Source: Strobilurus pachycystidiatus
Taxonomy: Eukaryota > Basidiomycota > Agaricomycetes > Agaricales > Physalacriaceae
Direction of reading: 5' to 3'
DNA length: 64,000 bases
Assembly: GCA_019915135.1 (NCBI GenBank)
Contig: JAHLMK010000004.1
Span: 806,001-870,000 of the forward strand
Below the pieces are notes generated by a model, which saw nothing but the letters and a program-made list of their open reading frames with translations, was not told the origin of the DNA and made no database searches. The position numbers were made by a program, and so were the translations under genes. This document shows, one piece after another, positions 23,596 through 35,713 of this stretch. How positions within the stretch are numbered: the stretch's first letter is position 1; each line of letters begins with the position of its first letter.

Positions 23596-25567
23596 TTAGT
23601 CGACCATACTCCAATAGTAGCCTTCAGCCCAAGTCAGCCGCCATACAGCCATGTCTAGGTCATCAAGCACATACCGGAAAGTATACGCGACGAGGTCTTC
23701 CCTTCTGAAGTACGTCCTGCTCCAATGTTTCCCCTCAATCGCTATCCGCTTAGCAAGCTCGTCATGCCCGTCTTGCCCATACACATCCCCGTGGAAGAAT
23801 ACTAGCGTGTCGTGCAAGTCGGACAGATCGACTTGTATGGGGATGTAGTGTACCCAAGGCTGGATGCGATCCAGGTACCTTACACTCGTGTTTAGATGCG
23901 GATGGGATGGAAGGTGAAACGGGACTATTCACCAATCGGCATACGCAGTCGACTTGAACACCAAAGAATTCGAGCTCATCAGCCTCTTGAAGTTTGTCGC
24001 ACCCTCGTCTCCGTCGACATCCAGCACATACTTGTGCGTCCGCTCATATTCCTCCGGAGGGATAGGATCCCAGGGATACTCACTCTTCAACGTGTCACAT
24101 ACGGTTGTCGTGCACCGCTGTGGAGACCCATAAAACGCCACGTCCATAAGTGCTTGGTTGAGCATTGACTTTTTCATCCTCTTGACACTTGACGCGGCGT
24201 CCTTCCCGCCCGAAACAAGGATGTCTAATTCCCCGCTCAAATCGTTCGTCTCGGCCACCAGCCGCGTCCTTAACGCATTCCGCCACTTTGTACGGTCCGT
24301 GTAGCTTGCGTCAGTGTTGGAGCCTCGCCATAATAGGCGGTCGTCCGTCTTGTCGTCCCATAGCGGATGTGTTTCCTGATCGGGGTCGAGTATTTGGAAC
24401 GGCGCGGGAATGCGGATAGTGTTGTGCAGATGTGAACCGGTGAACGAAAACTCTGGAAGCATACCAGAGGCTCGAGGGCTTGTTTGGTAGAGCCCATGCA
24501 ACCATAAATGGTTTGGGTGCTGACATGGGTTGGAGCCCGCATGGTGATCGTGGATGAATGTCTTTCTCGTTTTGCGGGGAGCGGCGAGGTCGAGGTTTAT
24601 GGGCTTCTGGCGGGTGGGGGAGTTGGGTGGGCATGCGGCTGGCCAACCGAGACGACTGGATGGATCAGGTAGATCGTACCGCGAGAGATCTAGGTTCGAC
24701 GCATTAGATGGAAGAACATTGACGTTTCGCAGCAGGTAGATGTCAACTCACAGGTCTGGGCGTGCGCGCCGTCAGTAAGTATGTTGCGAAGGTTGTAATC
24801 CGCGAGGTTTCTGGATGAATCGCGGGGGGAAAGAATGGCTCGGAAAGGTGGTAGATACTGCTCCACTTCCTGTAGTATATCTACTAGGACGGAGGTATGA
24901 GAATAAAACTCGTCATCCTCGCCTAGAAGAGAGAACACGGCTTGCAAAGGAGCATCAGACCTCTTCTCAATGACATAAGAAGTGATGTCCGCGTCCGACT
25001 CGAGCTCAGATAACATGGCGTGTATGTCCTTCGGCTCAAATCCCCAGAGCGGCTCAAGGTCATAGTAGATCTGGTCGTATTCATCTGGAAGCTTGACGTC
25101 GTGTTTCACAGCGTATGCCCACCTAAACCAAGAAGATGTGAGTGTTAGCTAAAGGGCCAAGACAAAACGCACCAATGCTCAAACCCTTTCGGGGGATCTC
25201 TGTGGTACCTCCGTTTGTACTCCCGCACTGCCTGGGCCAGAGTTTTACTCGCTTTACGGGTCTTGGCCATCCATGTTTGCTCTGCGTGCGATATTAGGTC
25301 GTATATTGGATGGCGACCCTTGGCATTGACTTCGACCAATCCATCCGACCGATACCTGGGCGGCCGCAACCCGGCTTCGACGGGTGGAGGATAGCCTTTT
25401 GAACTGGTCGAGACGGCGCGCTTTTGGGCGCATTCCGAACCCGCGGGGCAGTCGCCGCCAGAGGAACTCGAGCGAAAGTGAGGAGGCGCGCGAAGCCCGT
25501 AGAAGCAGATGTACAGGGCGACAGCAATGAAAGCCAGGCCCATTTTTCTTCGCCTGGGCGAGACCAT
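23596..25567 (-). CDS. Type II membrane glycosyltransferase, GT90 / CAP10 family
   Basis: Predicted Golgi glycosyltransferase; CAP10-family members transfer xylose or glucose and shape capsule or wall glycans in basidiomycetes. ATG at 25567 begins a short basic tail then a signal anchor (KMGLAFIAVALYICFYGLRA). A stem follows, then AYAVKHDVKLPDEYDQIYYDLEP typical of fungal CAP10 proteins. The catalytic CAP10 part includes PLWDDKTDDRLLWRGSNTDA, MLNQALMDVAF, EEYERTHKYVLDVDGD, NFKRLMSSNSLVFKSTAYADW and the closing VHYIPIQVDLSDL and RTYFRREDLVAYTFRYVLD. Its exons are separated by introns of about 50-90 nt. Acceptor substrate cannot be read from the sequence. Confidence 0.9.
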
Positions 25568-26168
25568 GGTGGTGGTGGTGGTGGTGGGAGGTGATGAGCT
25601 GAGGACGTGAACACCTGCTATTAGGAGTGTGTAGCGGAGGGAAAGAGGGGTTACCGCGTGCTGTCAAAGTCGCGCTTCGCCTAGCAGGCCAGCATCCCAC
25701 GCGCCTGAGAGCGTATTGAGAGGACCTGGTCAAATGATACCATCGTAATGTTCGATGGCCAGTTCAGGACAGTGTTGTATTGCGGCGGTCTGTACAAGGC
25801 AAAGGTTACGTAAATCCGGCGCGCGCAGGAAAGATGTTTGCCGCCGGGCCGCTACACTAAAGCTGAACGCGACAGACTGCTTCAAGATTTGTCGCATCGG
25901 TGCTCAGTAATCGCGACGAGCAAGTCCATATAGATTGGATTGACCGAAGGTCTGCTGCGGAGCCAAGATAGTTTCATGAAAACTGGACTCTAGGGATGTC
26001 GTACAACCCTACATCATCATAGACTGTCCCGGCGAAGCCCCGTATAATGCAGTCAACTGCCATCCTCAGGCGTACTTCCAATCCAGTATTGCTCCGACGC
26101 AGAGTCGATGCGTCTATCTCAAACCCACTTTGTACGGCGCAAGCGGCGGTAACACCTCCGTTGAATGT
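25568..26168. other. Intergenic region
   Basis: 601 bp between the GT90 start and the stop of the inositol monophosphatase. A (GGT)n run at 25567-25588 lies next to the GT90 ATG. Nothing else is recognised. Confidence 0.4.
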
Positions 26169-27533
26169 CTAGATCGGTCGTTCGTAATTCAGCCTCTCTG
26201 TCCTCTTCCATACCTCCCTCACTAAGCGCTCCTGCTGTTCCTTTGGCGAGCGCCCTTTGGCATCTTCTGAGCAAGCTCGTATGGCCAAATACCTTGTTGA
26301 ATCATTGGAACTTCGAAAGTCTACGGCCAAAGGATATTGCATACCTTCGTCCACCCAAATTGGCCATCGGAATAGGACCTGTACTCTCCAGGTTTGGCGG
26401 TGGGTTCGAGTCCACAACAATCCCACCAGTCTGGAGAAGAATAGCCATGCCGGCGCAAACATCCCATTCCCAGCAGCCAGCTATGGACAGACGCGTCAGA
26501 TTCGGCGTAAAACCAGAGGGAGATATGCAGACCTTCAAACATAATGTCACCCTGGCCCGAGGCGATGTACAGCATATCCATCGTCGAACTCCCCAAGCTC
26601 CGGATACCATGTACCATACCACCCTTCCCATCTCTACCCCCGATCTCGGTAGCCATGTTGATGAAGTTGGTCGACTTCTTCGTAAGATTTGAAGTGGCCG
26701 AGTCGCGTCGGTCTTTGCCCCATTCGCCAAAGAATAGACATCTGTAACAAGTCAGCATGTCGGCTTGATGATTGACATATACCCACCCTTTAGGCGCGTC
26801 TTCGGGTAGGGGGAGGGGCGGTGATATGATTGGGAGGGAAGAAGAGGGCCCATCTGGTCCAAACTCGGACATCCATGCGCCGCCTTCCGGGTGATGTATG
26901 GCGGAATATAGTGTTCCATGGCCACCAAGGAACGGCGCAAAGATGACACCGACTGTAGGTATAGAATTCACGCAAAAGCCTATAGATATCGCGGTCATAG
27001 GGACTGTAAAAGGCTTTAGCAGAAATCCTGTGGATGGATGGGAAGACTGACACATGTGGACCATGTTCACTGTACCGTCAATGGGGTCGATGATCCTAAC
27101 TCAGTGTCAGCGCGAATAGGTATGGGACGATAAGGCTCACCATGTAGGACCGTCCTTCAGGAGGAATTTCTTCTCCTGGCCAGCAGAGTATGATTCCTCC
27201 CCAATGAACTGGGGATGATAAATACCAGCTCAGAGGGGGAGTCCTCCAACACATACATCATGATCCGGATAAGCAGTCTGGACAGCATCACTAGATTTGA
27301 ACAGCAACAATGAGCGCAAAGGCAGTCAACAAATGATAAACGGACCGGATAAGCTTCTCGACGGTCTCGTCTGCCGCAGTGACAAGGTCGACCGAGTTCA
27401 GTTTCTCGCGTGTGGTGAGGGAGACTTTCTGCCTGCGGACTTGGTCGTCGCGCATATATTTGCCGGCTGTGCGTGCGATGTCGCAGGCAAGTGCATGAAG
27501 TTCGCGCAATTCCTCGATAGTGAAAGAGATCAT
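26169..27533 (-). CDS. Inositol-1-monophosphatase family protein
   Basis: Predicted magnesium-dependent phosphatase releasing myo-inositol from its monophosphate (cytosol). ATG at 27533 (MISFTIEELRELHALACDIA). Metal-binding motifs are in order: GEESYSAGQEKKF, DPIDGTVNMVH across a splice junction at about 27060-27100, and GCWEWDVCAGMAILLQTGG near 26440. A long middle segment, VGVIFAPFLGGHGTLYSAI, is typical. The C-terminal exon begins after an intron in the GGRRY region and ends KRTERLNYERPI at 26169. The related qutG or 3'-phosphoadenosine phosphatases share this fold, so the substrate is inferred. Its 5' flank is replaced 50 bp upstream of the ATG by a MITE. Confidence 0.9.
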
Positions 27534-27583
27534 GACGAAGGAAGAAAGAAATTTGAAGGACAGGGGTTGGACTTATCCTTACA

Positions 27584-28139
27584 TAGTGCTGTGTTGGTTT
27601 GTTATTTAACAGGTTATTTAACTGAAGGTGCCAACCACCGCCATGTTAGATATGTTAGGCATGTTTTTAATGGTTATTTAACACATATATAACATGACGT
27701 AATCATACAGGCCTACCATGCTTCCAGCGGTGAGACATGGCCCTGAACTACAGTGGTGTGCTCTGTGGCTTGTATGGCCCGAGCCTTGGCAACTTTTGAG
27801 GACAGAGCTTGCTGAAGACTAAGACTGATCTCGGTGCGGAAGGACTTAGGACATAGCCGACCCGATCCGGCCAATTCTGTGCCGCGCTGGTGCCGCTCAC
27901 GCGTGCCATTGTGACCATAGCCAGCTGAATTTATCGCATCAAAGGTTGCTCTCCCTTCCGCCAGAGAAAAAATGGAGCTTCTGTGCCCAGAGGCCATATG
28001 AGAGCTGCATCCGCGCCATTCCAAATGACACATAAATAACATGCATTTTTAGGGCCTCCAAGTTAAATATGTTAATAACACGTTAATAACATGTTATAAA
28101 TCACATGTTAAATAACATTGCATTACCTACACTGCACTA
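27584..28139. mobile_element. hAT-type MITE, 556 bp, 8-bp target duplication TCCTTACA
   Basis: Ends are inverted: TAGTGCTGTGTTGG at 27584 and the complement TAGTGCAGTGTAGG at the right end (28139), 12 of 14 equal. Next to them are AT-rich inverted blocks containing GTTATTTAAC (27602-27630; complement at about 28105-28115). Perfect 8-bp direct repeats TCCTTACA flank the element at 27576-27583 and 28140-28147, the duplication size made by hAT transposases. No transposase is encoded; the minus-strand open frame at 27713-28042 has no recognisable domain. The element lies in the promoter shared by inositol monophosphatase and snurportin. Confidence 0.88.
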
Positions 28140-28213
28140 TCCTTACATACTAAATATAAACAACGCGCGGCGCGTGTCAAAACGCCTCTTATAACCCTTG
28201 TTTCATTACTATC

Positions 28214-29663
28214 ATGTCAGATTCTCGCAAGGCCGCTTACAAGCACATCCCGAGCGCGGATAGCCTATTATCGCAACAGGCTCGGCGATCCAAGGTCTGC
28301 CATATCGGATCGTCCATTTCTGCGTAAATGACTATATCGCCAGGCTCCAGGCACTTCAAGAACAGAAAAAGGCATCGTCAATCTGTGTGATCTTCATCCG
28401 ACGCTAACGATTAATTCCAGCGTCGGGCAGAGCGGATAGATGCATCACGGCAGCTCGATATCTTCGCTGATCTTAATCTTGGTTCCGACGAAGACGATGA
28501 CGAGAAACCCACTCATGTCGTACGCGAGGGACTTGGAGCGTTCATTAGCAGGATAGAACCGGAAACAGGGACCGCATCCCCTCCGACAGCCGCGTCTATC
28601 CCCACTCAACCGGCTCGCAGAACGAAAAAGAAACGAAAACAGCGCGGCATAAAGAAACAGCCAGCTGACGAACCAAACGAATGGGCGGACAAGTGCATGT
28701 ACGCTGAGCTGCTGGAGATGAACTCTGACGATCCGTGGTCAACGTCCAATGGCTTACCTGATGATCTGGAGACTGGATGGGTTGCTGTTGCGCCGGTGCC
28801 TGTCGGCAAGCGGTGTCTAGCCATCGTACACCAAATGTTGGGTCTCGGTGAGTTCAAGATCCGTATGACTGGAGTCCTCTCTCGAGCTGATGGCGCAGCG
28901 CCCAACACCACACTTCGCTCGCGTGCACTAGGCAAGCCACTCATGGCCCGGTTTCCCTCAGCCTTTCCAGCCAACACTGTCCTCGACTGTATACTAGACG
29001 CGAACTGGCGAGACAACGGCATCTTACATGTGTTGGATGTCATCAAGTGGAAAGGCCAAGACATCGGAGATTGCGAGACGGCCTTCAGGTCAATATCTTC
29101 TATCTACTCTTGACTACGCGGTCTTGACAAGGCCGTAGGTTCTGGTGGCGAGATACACGGCTAGCCGAGCTACCTCAGTCACCTCCTCCGTCCTCATCCT
29201 CGTCGCAATACCGGTTCAGCTATCCAACACTAATGCTTCCCATTCCATACCATCATGACACGTCGTTGCCGAACCTCATATCTGAGATAGTTCCTGCAGC
29301 TCGCGCATCGCGCTCTGTATCCATTACGGTTCCCTATACGGGCGGCATGGATCTTGACTCATCAACGGGCATCACGCAGCTCGCTGCACAGGTCTCTCCA
29401 GATGGACTGCTTTTGTACGTTTCCGAGGCGAGCTACGAATCAGGCACAAGCCCGCTCAGTAGTTGGGTCCCGATTGTTTCATATGGAGAGGCGGAGGGGA
29501 GTATGGTGATTGGAGATGAGGAAACGCCTTTGGATAAGTTTGGGAGGTATGTCTTTTTTGTGGCTGGCTCTCTGTGATTCTGATGGTCTCAAGGTTGGTA
29601 CAAAGACGGTTCGACCAGAACCAGACAGCATCGGGGGTGGATGAGAGTAGCATGGATTTATGA
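28214..29663 (+). CDS. Snurportin-1-like m3G-cap snRNP import adaptor
   Basis: Predicted to bind the trimethylguanosine cap of U snRNPs and, through importin beta, carry them into the nucleus. Exon 1 (28214-28294), a 21-nt exon 2 (28351-28371) and exon 3 from 28421 encode the importin-beta-binding-like N-terminus (basic helix, QQARRSKALQEQKKRRAERI). The cap-binding domain follows: GWVAVAPVPVGKRCLAIVHQ, NTVLDCILDANWRDNGILHV, DVIKWKGQDIGDCETAFRFWWRDT and RLAELPQS. The tail ends QTASGVDESSMDL. Intron 2 (28372-28420) appears to be a GC-AG intron. The start ATG is 66 bp from the right target duplication of the MITE. Confidence 0.88.
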
Positions 29664-29779
29664 CATTCGTGTATACAGTCGTACGCAACTAACTAACAGC
29701 TCACTTCATGTTACTTCTTCATTACTATCATTCCCTCATTGATGATGAGTTGAGAATCGTTTCTAACATATGTTTAGTG
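29664..29779. other. 116-bp spacer between convergent genes
   Basis: Shared 3' end of the snurportin (+) and MFS transporter (-) genes. It is AT-rich and holds both polyadenylation regions. Confidence 0.4.
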
Positions 29780-32411
29780 TCATGAACCGACTTGTAGTTG
29801 AAGTGTACTGACTCTCAGGGCGCGCCCCTTCAATTGTAGAAGCGGCACGATCAACAAGAACAAGCCAGCGACGATCCTAGCCCCGACTTTTAGTCCGCTG
29901 TAAGCTTCAGTTTGTGTGTACTCACGCAGCCTCGCATCCAAAGGTCTGTATCGCCCCATGCTTCACCGCCCATGGCACCTGGAAGTACGGCACCGCGAAG
30001 CCGCCTAGTGTCCGAGCCAAGTTTACTAGCGCACTTATCTGGCCCTATTTTGAGTACTCGTTAGCATCAGGTCTTAGCCTCTTCAATCAGACCTACCTGA
30101 TGTCTTGGGAAAGCGTCATTGCAATATGCGTCTGGCCTCAGTCAGTCCTGCGTTCCGCGAAAGAAAGGGTACACGCACATACGGCCACAGTGTTAACCAT
30201 GATTGCCACCTGAGCGATCCCCCAGCCCATAACCAGAGCGCCGGTACTCAGGTGCTTCTCTATTGCCGCTCCTAGCGTTACGAAACCGCAGATGTACAGT
30301 GGTAGGGCGATGTAGCATGCCCTTGACGGTTATTAGCACCCAAGGACTACGGGAGAAAGACAGATCGTAGTCACCATAGCCGACTCTCCGCCTCGAAAAC
30401 ACCGTTGTTTCTTCGTATACTGACATTCATTATCCAGTCGTTCGCGTATCTTCCTATGAGCTCGCCAATCAAGACCGCGACCTGTGAGTGACTGCGTCAG
30501 TCTTCGTGAAAGCTATGCGGGAAATTGGAGCTTACGATGGGAGTTCCATAAATCCCTGCGATGGAGAACTGGGTCCATCCGAACCCCAATGGAGGAGGCA
30601 TTCCCAAGAAAACGACATTGGTGACCTAACCATGGGTGTGGTCAATACACTCGCGAGGAAAACTAGGCGTTCACACGAACATTCAAACCAATACCAAACC
30701 CGAAGAGGAGACCCTATTGCAGACAATGTCAGACCTTTGACACGGACGAAGGGTGTGGATGCACACCTCAAACAGTAGTATAAGCAGCAAATGGGGTCTC
30801 CAAACGACATTGAGCGGGGCTATGATGGCTTGAGTCCACGACATTCTGTACTTCGCCATCTTGACACCAGTGATTCCCACCAAGGCCTTCAGCCTATTCG
30901 GCGGTGCCTCGGGAATAGGCTTTACCGTTCGGTCGTACATTCTACACGAATGAAGCAGCCGTCAGCAACGATCTAGAATATGGAAAATGGGTCACACGGA
31001 ATCCCCAACGCGTGAATTCGAATCCACGTCGCGTGAAAGAGTGTCGAAAAGAGGAAGGAACTCACGTCTCGTCCATGAAGCAAACGATCAGAATAATGAC
31101 TATCACTGCATAGATACAAGCAATGCCGTAGGCCCAGCGCCAGGTCGTTCGCGCGATGAGGAAGCCGAAGAGGAACGGGGATAAGAACGGCGATATGATA
31201 AAACCCATGGTCCAGGTATTCAGCTTGATTCCAAGGAGTTGAGATGCGGGTTCGGTGGGAAGAAATACCAAAATACCTTGCGCGCTTGCATATGGAATGG
31301 GAATAGATCCGTCACGACATAGAGACCCTAGACAGACGTGAGCTTACATTGTTACCTATGCGATAAGGAATATAATAGACTGACAGTGATTTGAGGCGTT
31401 GTCCTATGGTTTGAAGACATCAGATTCAATAGTACCGGTGAGAAAAATCAGCTATCCATACCCGAAGAATGCCGTCAAACATCTCATTGCTAAGTCCCGA
31501 GGAAATTTAAGTCCGCAATTGAGACGTCGAGAAGATGTTCAACTTACCGGTGAATGTGTGCAGATTCGGTGCAAAGGTGCACCCCACCAAGAACGCTACG
31601 GCAAGAACCTGGGATCATCGTGCCACTATGAGTAATGCAGCCTGTCGCCATTCGAAGTATGCTCACCTGGGACCAGAACAAGACGGGAAGGCGACCGTAT
31701 CGGCAGATGATCATGACCGCGAATAGTCCACCCCATCCTACCCACATATTGTCAGATCAGGTTCGCTAGTGCCGGTTCGCAGCGTACCCAAGAGAAAGAT
31801 ACTCCAACTACGGGGTATCGTACGGTCAAAGCCATTCTCTTCAGAACATAGGACCGAGATGCTCACTTCGAAGTCAGATTATTAATCTCTCCAGTAGTGG
31901 TGTCAAAATCTTCGGCCAACTTGAACACTGCCGGAATCCCTTCACGACGGCACGTTGTGTCAATAACGTCTTCCATTACATGAGACCAGTCTGGAGCTCA
32001 CCAATTGCGCTATCGAAGTCGGGCACGATTGCGGCCAGTGTCATGATGAACAAATGCAAGTTCTTCTTTCTATCGCTCCAATTTTGTGGATCTCTCGGCG
32101 AATCAGTGGGTTGAGGCCAGAGCACCTTGGTCCCATCTCTTGAAAGCTTCAGTCGAGACGCAAACGCTTCACCGAACTCGATCTTGGCCTCTCTATAGTG
32201 CTCGGAGTCAGCCAGCAGTATCGACGTAGCATATATGAACGCACGCAGGGTCAACGACCAGTCTCCCCGCGTTCTTCTCGTGAAAGGATGCGAGGTCGAC
32301 ATCTTCGCTCGTATCAATGTCCACGCTTCGGGCACTGGAGACAGAGCGCTTCTCCAGGTCGTGGCCATTGTCTTGTAACTTTTCTGTCGGCTGGGGAGTA
32401 GTGGTGGACAT
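29780..32411 (-). CDS. Major facilitator superfamily transporter (DHA1-like)
   Basis: Predicted plasma-membrane drug:proton-antiporter-type transporter. ATG at 32411 (MSTTTPQPTEKLQDNGHDLE). The cytosolic N-terminus has the fungal signature WPQPTDSPRDPQNWSDRKK, followed by the first helix (LHLFIMTLAAIVPDFDSAIG). Membrane segments are spread over many short exons, e.g. WGGLFAVMIICRYGRLPVLFW, MGFIISPFLSPFLFGFLI, WAYGIACIYAVIVIILIVCF, then GFGWTQFSIAGIYGTP and YIALPLYICGFVTLGAAIE, and the last helix VGARIVAGLFLLIVPLLQL. About twelve helices can be accommodated. The exon count is high (about ten) and the exact ends are uncertain. Substrate is unknown. Confidence 0.85.
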
Positions 32412-32797
32412 TTGAGACAAACCGTGACGCTTCCATTATTCGGAGGTGAACCCATATATACGTACTGCAGGGCAAAGAATAGCACGAGATCAAGAAGTTA
32501 CCGTGGCACCGGCCGAATGTGACCAAGTTAGCGGGCAAAGATGACAGGGCTATCAATCCCATGCTGAAAGCGGAACCAGTCTCAGTCTGAGGTTCGGAGT
32601 AGAGTACAATGCTAGCGTCCGGGATCAGTAATGGTCCGTGCCGAATGAACGAAGCCTATAGCGAATCTATGATTGAAGCGTGAATAGCACATAGATCTCA
32701 TAGGAAGATAAGTTAGCAAAACGCGATGTATGTAACCAGGAGATGACGAGAATGTTGGCGAAGCGGCGTCGCAGCACATACACCTCCACAATTACCA
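32412..32797. other. Intergenic region
   Basis: 386 bp, promoter of the MFS gene and 3' flank of the bestrophin-like gene. No feature recognised. Confidence 0.35.
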
Positions 32798-35201
32798 TCA
32801 TATACCAAGACTCTCCACATGATCTTCTGCAACCCCATCTTCGTCACTTGAGAACTCAATGTCTGGATCAGTCACTTCAATGAGTGTCAGCGAATGATGC
32901 CTGACGACACCGTGGCGCTGGGGCTCCAGATAAGCGTTCAAACATGGTGACTTTTTTAGCTGCTCGATGTCCACATGAATGATCTCCTGACAGAACATAT
33001 CCAAGTCAAGGTCGTTCTAAGATAAACGCGGCATCAATCATCAGGGTAACGTTCACACACACCAACGTCAACTGACCTCGTCGTAGCCTGCACGTAATTG
33101 GTCAGTCACTTCCAGCAAATGAAGAATAAGGGAGACAAACCAAACGGTTGCTCAATCTCTTCGCCTGCTGCGATGAACCCAAGATAGATGAACGCAGCGA
33201 TGCAGACACCCGTGATAGCGTGCCATCCGAAGCTATTCACGAGTTGGAAAGGAAGGAAGAAGAGGTAGATCCACACGGTGCTGGGAGAATGTATTCTAAC
33301 CATGTATGTTGATGAAATCGACGCACTCACTGTCTATGAAGGGGTGGTAAAGATGCTCGTTTATGGGCAAACGCTGGCACGCGCGGAAGAAAGAACATAC
33401 CTGATGTGAACAGCATAGACGCTATGCTTACACGGTCAAGAAAGTACAAGCACGACTTGCCTGGGAACTCACAAGGGCAATGGAGTGGTCAAGATCCTCT
33501 CCAGCACTGGTATACCATCAGCTGATAGGTCCCCTCTCTCTGACGAGACATACCGGACAACGTTTCTTCCATGCCCGCAAGTAGGCCAATCATCGAACCC
33601 ATGCTCGTACCTGTGTAGTTCTAAGACATCGACACATTTCAATGTAGTGTCGGCATACCAGGAACCGTGTTTCTATCCTCCAAAACACTATACCACTCAC
33701 TCAAACATCTCAGAATCTGTAGAGGCACATTCTCTCCTGCAGCAGGGATGAGAGGACGGTGTTTATTCGACCCGACCCGAGGTTGTATTGGTCCACGCCA
33801 TCGCCTCCTCTGGCTCGCACCAACACCGAAGGGATTTTTATGCCAATTGGTACCGTCGCCCTAGACCATATAAATTTAGTGCTTAGACATAGGAACGCAG
33901 AGAATCGCATACAGATGCCGGAAGTGCATCATACCCGTCTGACGGACGGGCGAACCAAGATCGAACGGTGGTAAAGAAGCCAACGAATGGAATGAGGTCG
34001 CCTGAGACGTGACTGATCACGCCCTCTTGTGGTTCTTGGCGCGCGGCCTGAAGAGGGCCATGGGCCGAGCTCACCGAAGAGGAAGGAGAGGAAGTCCGGC
34101 GCAGTGATCTGCCAGGAGGCTGGAAGGTACCGTAGGCGTTGATTGGTGGAATGACCGGGTCCCGGTCAGGTAGATGGGTGCTGAAACTCGACGAGCCTGC
34201 TGTCGATGGTGGAGTGGTGGATTCAGGTAGGCGGGAACTTGACGCGACGCGATGAGCGCGAGAAGGGGGTGGTACGGCTGTCGATTTTGCCTTGGCCTTC
34301 TGCTCTACGCTGTGGTCGTGCTGTGAATGAACCCTTCAGTATGTAAGTATTAGAAATCAATCCAGAACTGCACCCACATCATGAAGAGGGCGAACAAGAT
34401 GGTAGAGATCTTCGTAATAAATGCCGACCTCACCGCGGACATGATGCTTCAAGGCGACTGCGAAGCCCTCGAGCAGATCAAGCGCCATACGTTTCTCAGC
34501 CATGACCTTGCTCATTTCTTCCTTCGAGCGTTTAACCGCGCCAGCCGCGATCTCCTCTGGTGTTTTCGGGGAGAGGCGTGGTGGAACATGGAACCAGATC
34601 AGACGTCCCACTGTGCGCGAGTTGCGCATAATGTCTGCCCAGCAGGTCCTTCCAGTCCAATAACGATCATATCTGAGCACGATCAACAAGTTGTCACGCA
34701 CGCGAGGTATTCACGCACCCGCTCGACGCACGGTATGAGATGACAAAACCAATGACAACACCTGTACAAAACACGATGAGATCGGGTGAAGGAAGGAGGC
34801 TTGAACACACCCAGAACGGTCATCATGACATTCGGGACATTCAATCTCATGTAATTATTGACGTCCAGAAAGACGACAACTTTGGTCATTCAATAAGCAA
34901 GAAACAAATCCACAAATGCTCCACGCACAGCCAGCAAAGAGAGTGTGAAGTAAGACGGCGGGCCATATCCTCCAGATCTAGGTGGCATCGATTTAGTTTC
35001 TCCAGCTTTCCACTATCATTGTAGAACACGCACCACAGAACCGCGTCCAAAAGTCCAAGCTACCAATCTGTATGTCGCAGGAGGTTGTGCTAGTTCTGCG
35101 ATGGATGTCACCTCGGGGCGGACTGCAGGCAAAAGACGATGTTTTCCGGTTGAGGAGCGTTTCCCTCGGACGCGACCATTGGATTCGCTACTGGTTGCCA
35201 T
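32798..35201 (-). CDS. Bestrophin-like anion channel (RFP-TM / UPF0187 family)
   Basis: Predicted membrane anion channel. ATG at 35201 (MATSSESNGRVRGKRSST). The exons give the family blocks in order: LNVPNVMMTVLG, VVIGFVISYRAS, YDRYWTGRTCWADIMRNSR, LDLLEGFAVALKHHVRGE, a Ser/Pro-rich linker, DLIPFVGFFTTVRSWF, then NVPLQILRCLSEWF. The C-terminal part is HAITGVCIAAFIYLGFIAAGEEIEQPFGYDENDLDLD, split by short introns. Asn/Asp pairs after EIEQPFGYD match the bestrophin signature. The C-terminus ends DEDGVAEDHVESLGI. The linker of about 130 residues between the two membrane parts is long but common in fungal members. At least eight introns are needed. Confidence 0.85.
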
Positions 35202-35713
35202 TATCGGACAGGATAAAGGAAGGTGGTATAGCTATATGTGCACAAGCCACAAGTTGTGAAAGAGGGGGGAAGTTCCTAGAGCAGGGAAAGAATGATGGTA
35301 GGAAGCAAGTTGTGTTATTTTCGGCAGTGGGCGCTGATGCTGATCTCACGTTGACAAGAGCACGCAGCGCGCGCGACGCGTGCTTCATGCGTCCGTAACT
35401 CACGACGAGGTAACACTGTAGGCTTATGTGTCGTAGATCAAGCGCGTTTACGCGAATGCATGATCGGCCGCAACTCACGCTGTATACTTGAAGGCGATAG
35501 GTAAACTTGGACGTCCGTGGGTTCAACTTCGACGGCGGATTCTAGTCAACGTGTATGCCTCATGTTATTGTACGTAGCAACTTCGGAGCAGCTGTCAGGC
35601 AACTTCGAGAGGAAGGACCGATAAGTAGTGTCTAAACACATGCGTCGGAATCATTGAGCGATTATTCGTCATTACGATACTACATATCATCTTCTATCCA
35701 GACTACAGGCGAC
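35202..35713. other. Intergenic region
   Basis: 512 bp between the bestrophin-like start and the porin stop. No gene, repeat or RNA was recognised. Confidence 0.35.

Noticed and set aside
26165..26692. 175-codon plus-strand frame
   Set aside because: Antisense to the inositol monophosphatase exons, which carry the catalytic motifs.
27713..28042. 109-codon minus-strand frame inside the promoter MITE
   Set aside because: No transposase motif or other domain; codon content looks random.
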